From assembly GCA_038211615.1 (NCBI GenBank), contig JBBQVL010000004.1:46714-110713 (forward strand): a stretch of DNA of 64,000 bases. The letters run 5' to 3'. The notes under the pieces are model-generated. The model was given only the letters and a program-made list of their open reading frames with translations. It ran no database searches and had not been told where the DNA came from. Each line of letters starts with the position of its first letter. Position 1 is the stretch's first letter. Of this stretch, positions 59,615 through 64,000 are shown one piece after another. Origin of the DNA: DASWJZ01 sp038211615. GTDB taxonomy: Bacteria > Pseudomonadota > Alphaproteobacteria > Rhizobiales > Afifellaceae. The position numbers and the translations under genes were made by a program.

Positions 59615-60736
59615 TCAGCTCTTCGGCCATTCGAGCACGAATCCGTCGCCTTCGACCTTGTAGAGGAAGAGCGTGGGCTGCTTCAGTTCGCCCTTGTCGT
59701 CGAATTCGACCTGGCCCATCAGGCCGTCGAGCTTCGTGTTGTGGAGCTCCTTGACGATGCTTTCGCGCGTCACGTCGGCGCCGGCCCGCTTCATGGCCTC
59801 GATGATGACCGAAGCCTCGTTATAGCCGTAGGCTGAGTAAGGGCCGGGCTCTTCGTTGAACGCCTTCCTGTAGTCTTCGCTGAACTTCTTCAGCTTCGGA
59901 TTGGCGTCATAGGGAGGCGCCTGGAAGGAGACGACCGCGCCTGCCGCGTTTGCGGTACCCGCGGTGGTGATGAGGTCGGGCAGGAAGGCGGGATCCGCCG
60001 CGAAGAACGTGCTCTTCAGGCCAAGCTCACGGAGCTGCTTCAGGAAAAGGCCGACGCCCGGCATTGTGCCGCCGTAATAGACGACGTCCGGGTTCTCCGT
60101 CTTGAGCTGCGTGATGACCGCCGAGAAGTCGACATCGGTGGCGGTGACGCCGGAATAGGACGTGACCTTGCCGCCGCCCTTCTCAAACGTCTCCTTGAAC
60201 ACCGTCGCGACGCCTTCCCCGAACGCCTGCTTGTCGTGGACGATCGCGGCCGTCTTGGCGCCCAGCGTCTGCAGCGCATAGTCGGCCGGTGCGCCGCCCT
60301 GCATGAAGTCGTTGGCGATCGGCCGGAAGAGATTCTGGTAGCCGGCCGCCGTCACCTTCGGGTTCGAGGAGTTGGTGACCTGCGGCATGCCGCAGCGATT
60401 GTACACGTCGGAGGAGGGGATGGTGACGCCGCTGTTGAAGTTGGCGACCACTGCGACGATGGAATCGTCATCGCAGAACTTCTGCGCCAGCAGCGTGCCC
60501 TGCTTGGGATCGCCCTGATCGTCCTGACGCACAAGGACGAGCTTCTGTCCATTCACGCCGCCGGCGGCATTGGCCTCGTCGATCGCGAGCTGCATGCCGT
60601 TCTGCCAGGTATTTCCGAACAGAGCCTCGGCGTTGGAAAGCGGCCCTGCCGTGCCGATTGTCATATCGGCAAACGCCGGTGCTGCGCCTGCGAGGGCCAC
60701 CCCCGCGAGCGTCGTCATCAATAGAAACCGCTTCAT
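59615..60736 (-). CDS. Branched-chain amino acid-type ABC substrate-binding protein
   Basis: 373 residues with a signal peptide (MKRFLLMTTLAGVALAGAAP, cleavage after AFA) and GGGAGGAG upstream. The mature protein is a type I periplasmic receptor of the Leu/Ile/Val class: MTIGTAGPLSNAEALFG, GGVNGQKLVLVRQDDQ, VYYGGTMPGVGLFLKQ and GPYSAYGYNEASVIIEAM. It is the first gene of the ten-gene operon and should bind the compound processed by the epimerases, DadA-like enzyme and cobalamin enzyme encoded downstream. The specific ligand is unknown. Confidence 0.94.
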   Translation of the reverse strand: MKRFLLMTTLAGVALAGAAPAFADMTIGTAGPLSNAEALFGNTWQNGMQLAIDEANAAGGVNGQKLVLVRQDDQGDPKQGTLLAQKFCDDDSIVAVVANFNSGVTIPSSDVYNRCGMPQVTNSSNPKVTAAGYQNLFRPIANDFMQGGAPADYALQTLGAKTAAIVHDKQAFGEGVATVFKETFEKGGGKVTSYSGVTATDVDFSAVITQLKTENPDVVYYGGTMPGVGLFLKQLRELGLKSTFFAADPAFLPDLITTAGTANAAGAVVSFQAPPYDANPKLKKFSEDYRKAFNEEPGPYSAYGYNEASVIIEAMKRAGADVTRESIVKELHNTKLDGLMGQVEFDDKGELKQPTLFLYKVEGDGFVLEWPKS

Positions 60737-60935
60737 GTCTCTCCTCCCAGCTTTTGGCGAGCGTCCTCTCGGAAGCCGCCGCTTCGAACAGGCTGACCCG
60801 GCACCGCCGGAGTGTCAATTTGAGTGGAGCGGAGGTCGCCGAAAATTCAGCCGACCGCGCAAATCGACGACCACAATCGAGGCGCCACTCCTTTGATCTC
60901 CATTGCACACTTCAGGGTCGAGGCAATGTAGACAA

Positions 60936-60947
60936 ATTGTGGACAAT
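60936..60947. promoter_or_regulatory. Operator-like palindrome between divergent Liv-type operons
   Basis: ATTGT (60936-60940) and ACAAT (60943-60947) are inverted copies with two bases between, in the short AT-rich part of the divergent control region. The shape fits sites of FCD-type GntR regulators. The rest of the 60737-60994 region shows no gene. Confidence 0.35.
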
Positions 60948-60994
60948 CATGATCTCACATGCAAGTCTGTTGTGGGAAGGGAGCATCCGTCCGC

Positions 60995-61839
<845 letters not shown>

Positions 61840-61843
<4 letters not shown>

Positions 61844-62583
61844 ACGCCCTGCTGCGGACGGCGGGGCTGCATTGCGGCTACGGCTCCGACGAGATCATCC
61901 ACGGCGTAGACCTGGAGGTCGAGCCAGGCGAGATCGTGACCATCCTTGGCCCGAACGGCTGCGGCAAGACCACGCTGGTGAAGGCGATCCTCGGCTATGT
62001 GCGCACCAGCAAGGGCGAGGTGCGCTTCCGCGATCGCGATCTGCGGGAGATGCGGCCTACCGATCGCGTCGCGCTCGGCATGGGCTACGTCCCGCAGCTC
62101 CTCAACACTTTCAAGCCGCTCACCGTCACGGAAAACCTCGAAATTGGAGGCTACCGGCTGAAGCACGCCGAACGGAACGACGCCAAGGCGCGCATGTTCG
62201 AGCTGTTCCCGCTGCTCGCCGAGCGCCGCCATCAGCGCGCCGCGACCCTCTCGGGAGGCGAGCGGCAGCTCCTCGCCATGGCGCGCGCGCTGATCGTGTC
62301 GCCGGCGCTTCTCTTCCTCGACGAGCCGTCGGCGGGGCTCTCGCCGCTGCGCGCCGACGAAGTCTTCGACTACATCAAGGCCATCGCCGCGACAGGGGTC
62401 GCCGTCGTCATCGTCGAGCAGGATGTGCACCGCGCGCTCGCGATCTCCGGCCGCGCCTACGTGCTCGTGACCGGACGGGTCGCGTTCGAGGGCGACGCCC
62501 ACGCGATCGCGGCCGACGAGAGAATCCGCGGGGCCTATCTCGGGGCCCGCGAGACAACGCTGCCAAGCGGGGCGAGCCCGTGA
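61840..62583 (+). CDS. Branched-chain amino acid-type ABC ATPase (LivF-like) 2
   Basis: 247 residues from an ATG overlapping the LivG-like stop by four bases. Walker A GPNGCGKTT, signature LSGGERQLLAMARAL, Walker B LLFLDEPSAGLSP, and VEQDVHRAL in the switch region. It pairs with the LivG-like ATPase. Confidence 0.94.
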
Positions 62584-62617
62584 AACAGACGACGATCTCA
62601 GGAAGGGGAGTCAGACG

Positions 62618-63889
62618 ATGAACATCTTGGACAAGAACATACTGGTCGGGCGTCGCTCGATGCTTAAAGGGGCCGCGGCCGCAGCCGCCGCCACCGCACT
62701 GCCAATGGCCACGTCGGCGCGGGCGCAGGAAGCGGAACCGGTGAAGATTGGCGTCATCATCGGCCTCACCGGCTCGGCCGCCGTCGCCGGCAATGACAGC
62801 CTTGCCGCGATCAAGCTTGCCGTGGAGGAGGTCAACAAGGCGGGCGGCGTGCTCGGCCGGCCGATCGTTCTGGTCGCCGAGGATGATGAAGGCCGGCCGA
62901 AGTCAGGCGTCGAGGCCGCCAACAAGATCGCCGACGTCGACAACGTTGCCGCGGCCATCGGCGCTTATCAGAGCTCGATCGCGCTGCCTGTCGGCCAGGT
63001 GCTGAACGAGAAGGGCGTCGTCTGGGTCACAGACGCCACCACGAACGAGTTGAAGACTGTCGGCCCCTACCTCTTCAACACCGCCGGCATTGCCGAGCAG
63101 GCTGTCGCGCTCGTCGACTTCGTCAAGGCCGACAAGCCCGACGCGAAGAAGCTGACCGGCATCTTCCAGAACAATCCGATCGGCCAGGACCGCCAGAAGG
63201 TCAGCGAGCAGCGGGCGAAGGAAATCGGCCTCGAATGGCTGCCGGCTCTCCTCTACCAGCCCGGGGCCACCGATTTCCGCACCGAGCTTCAGGGCGTCGT
63301 CGGCCTCGGCGCCGACGCCATCCTGACCGACATCTACGACAGCGACGCGCCGATCATCCAGCGCCAGCTCGTCGAGCTCGGCATGGGCGACTTCAGCAAC
63401 ACCTATTCCTACAATCCGGGCGCCTACGGTACGCTCGAGCCGCAGCTGATCGAAGGCATCAAGGGACTCAACTACATCACCGGCGGCATCCGCGCCGCCG
63501 CCTTCGGCAAGAAGTTCGAGGAAGAGAACGGTCACATCTACACGGATGCGTGGGGCGGCCCTCCGTTCTATGACGCGCTGTGGATCGTGGCGACCGCGAT
63601 CAACCTCGCCGGCAGCCTCGATCGCAAGAAAATCCGCGATGCCATGTTCCCCGCCGCCTATCACTATTTCGGCGTGTCCGGGAACGGCGACAAGGGTTTC
63701 AACAAGTGGGGAATGCAGGCGTCCGACCAGTATGAGAAGCTGGTCTACAAGGGCGGCAAGATGGTGGCTTTGACCGAGGGGTCGGAGAACATCGTCGTGT
63801 TCCGCTACGCCGACGACCAGGGCACGCCGCTGCAGTTCGCACCGAGCGAGGAGGAGTTCCAGCAGCTCTTCCCGAACTACAAGCCCTGA
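62618..63889 (+). CDS. Branched-chain amino acid-type ABC substrate-binding protein 2 (Tat-like signal)
   Basis: 423 residues, AAGGGGAG upstream. The N-terminus, GRRSMLKGAAAAAAATAL, has a twin-arginine pair and is cleaved near SARAQ. The mature protein is a type I periplasmic receptor: VKIGVIIGLTGSAAVAGN, GGVLGRPIVLVAEDDEGRPK and AIGAYQSSIALPVGQVLNEK. Its distance from the first receptor suggests another ligand. The permeases of this importer are not seen before the window ends. Confidence 0.93.
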   Translation: MNILDKNILVGRRSMLKGAAAAAAATALPMATSARAQEAEPVKIGVIIGLTGSAAVAGNDSLAAIKLAVEEVNKAGGVLGRPIVLVAEDDEGRPKSGVEAANKIADVDNVAAAIGAYQSSIALPVGQVLNEKGVVWVTDATTNELKTVGPYLFNTAGIAEQAVALVDFVKADKPDAKKLTGIFQNNPIGQDRQKVSEQRAKEIGLEWLPALLYQPGATDFRTELQGVVGLGADAILTDIYDSDAPIIQRQLVELGMGDFSNTYSYNPGAYGTLEPQLIEGIKGLNYITGGIRAAAFGKKFEEENGHIYTDAWGGPPFYDALWIVATAINLAGSLDRKKIRDAMFPAAYHYFGVSGNGDKGFNKWGMQASDQYEKLVYKGGKMVALTEGSENIVVFRYADDQGTPLQFAPSEEEFQQLFPNYKP

Positions 63890-63941
63890 TGCGCAAGCCG
63901 GCCGTGGGCCCCCGCCCCCGCCGGGCGTCTGCACTTTTGGC

Positions 63942-63953
63942 GGGGGGGGGGGG
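63942..63953 (+). repeat. Run of 12 G near the window end
   Basis: Twelve consecutive G, followed by CCCAGG, in the last 111 bases where no gene is seen. It may be real, or a sequencing or assembly artefact near a contig end. Confidence 0.6.
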
Positions 63954-64000
63954 CCCAGGAGTTACTAGAGGGTTTGCGGCGCACACGACAGTCGGCGGGT

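Overview
This window looks like chromosomal or megaplasmid DNA of a GC-rich alphaproteobacterium, most likely of the Hyphomicrobiales (Rhizobiales). The reasons are the uniformly GC-rich coding, the large number of ABC importers and FCD-type GntR regulators, the copper-handling gene set typical of that order, and two divergent promoter candidates that fit the alphaproteobacterial general stress sigma factor EcfG. The genus cannot be read from the sequence. No rRNA, tRNA, CRISPR array, transposase or phage gene was seen.

Layout. (1) 1-8956: an amide and N-ring metabolism block with the end of a D-aminoacylase-type amidohydrolase, an amidase, a divergent nitrilase-family hydrolase, a DadA-like flavoenzyme, both hydantoinase subunits (HyuA/HyuB) and a GntR regulator. 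(2) 9151-15480: a copper island with SCO, DUF2946, PCu(A)C, a small SCO-like remnant, YcnI, a copper-uptake-associated protein, a CopC-CopD fusion, CopC and CopD. (3) 15576-19393: an envelope and stress block with an exported Ala-rich protein and a DUF892 ferritin-like protein, both behind EcfG-like promoters, then a small rhizobial-type protein, a DUF2231 membrane protein and a lipoprotein sorbosone-type PQQ dehydrogenase. (4) 19612-26795: one operon joining a sugar-type ABC importer to two glycerophosphodiesterase-family enzymes and an EEP-family phosphodiesterase. (5) 26980-34428: a hexuronate locus. On the minus strand are GntR, uxaC and a four-gene PotABCD-type importer; divergent from them is uxuA, with a 28-bp operator-like palindrome between. 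(6) 34583-36490: an inositol-monophosphatase-family enzyme, a frameshifted and internally deleted ABC ATPase pseudogene, and a HAD phosphatase. (7) 36728-50358: two GMC dehydrogenases, two DapA-family enzymes, an enolase-superfamily dehydratase/racemase, an SDR lacking the usual catalytic Tyr, a four-gene sugar ABC importer and an aldehyde dehydrogenase. (8) 60736 down to 50429 on the minus strand: a ten-gene operon with a Liv-type importer, cupin, DadA-like dehydrogenase, two proline-racemase-family enzymes and a glutamate-mutase-like cobalamin enzyme. (9) 60995-63889: a divergent second Liv-type gene set whose permeases would lie beyond the window.

Most of the window is a patchwork of catabolic operons, each pairing its own importer with enzymes for the imported compound. 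The most unusual element is the adenosylcobalamin-type mutase candidate at 51497-53284. It carries a (beta/alpha)-barrel-like region followed by a B12-binding domain, and sits between two proline-racemase-family genes and a D-amino-acid dehydrogenase. This suggests an uncharacterised route for importing, epimerising and rearranging or oxidising a cyclic or D-configured amino acid. Part of the classic hydroxyproline route (epimerase, D-amino acid dehydrogenase, DapA-family deaminase, aldehyde dehydrogenase) is also present by family, spread over blocks 7 and 8.
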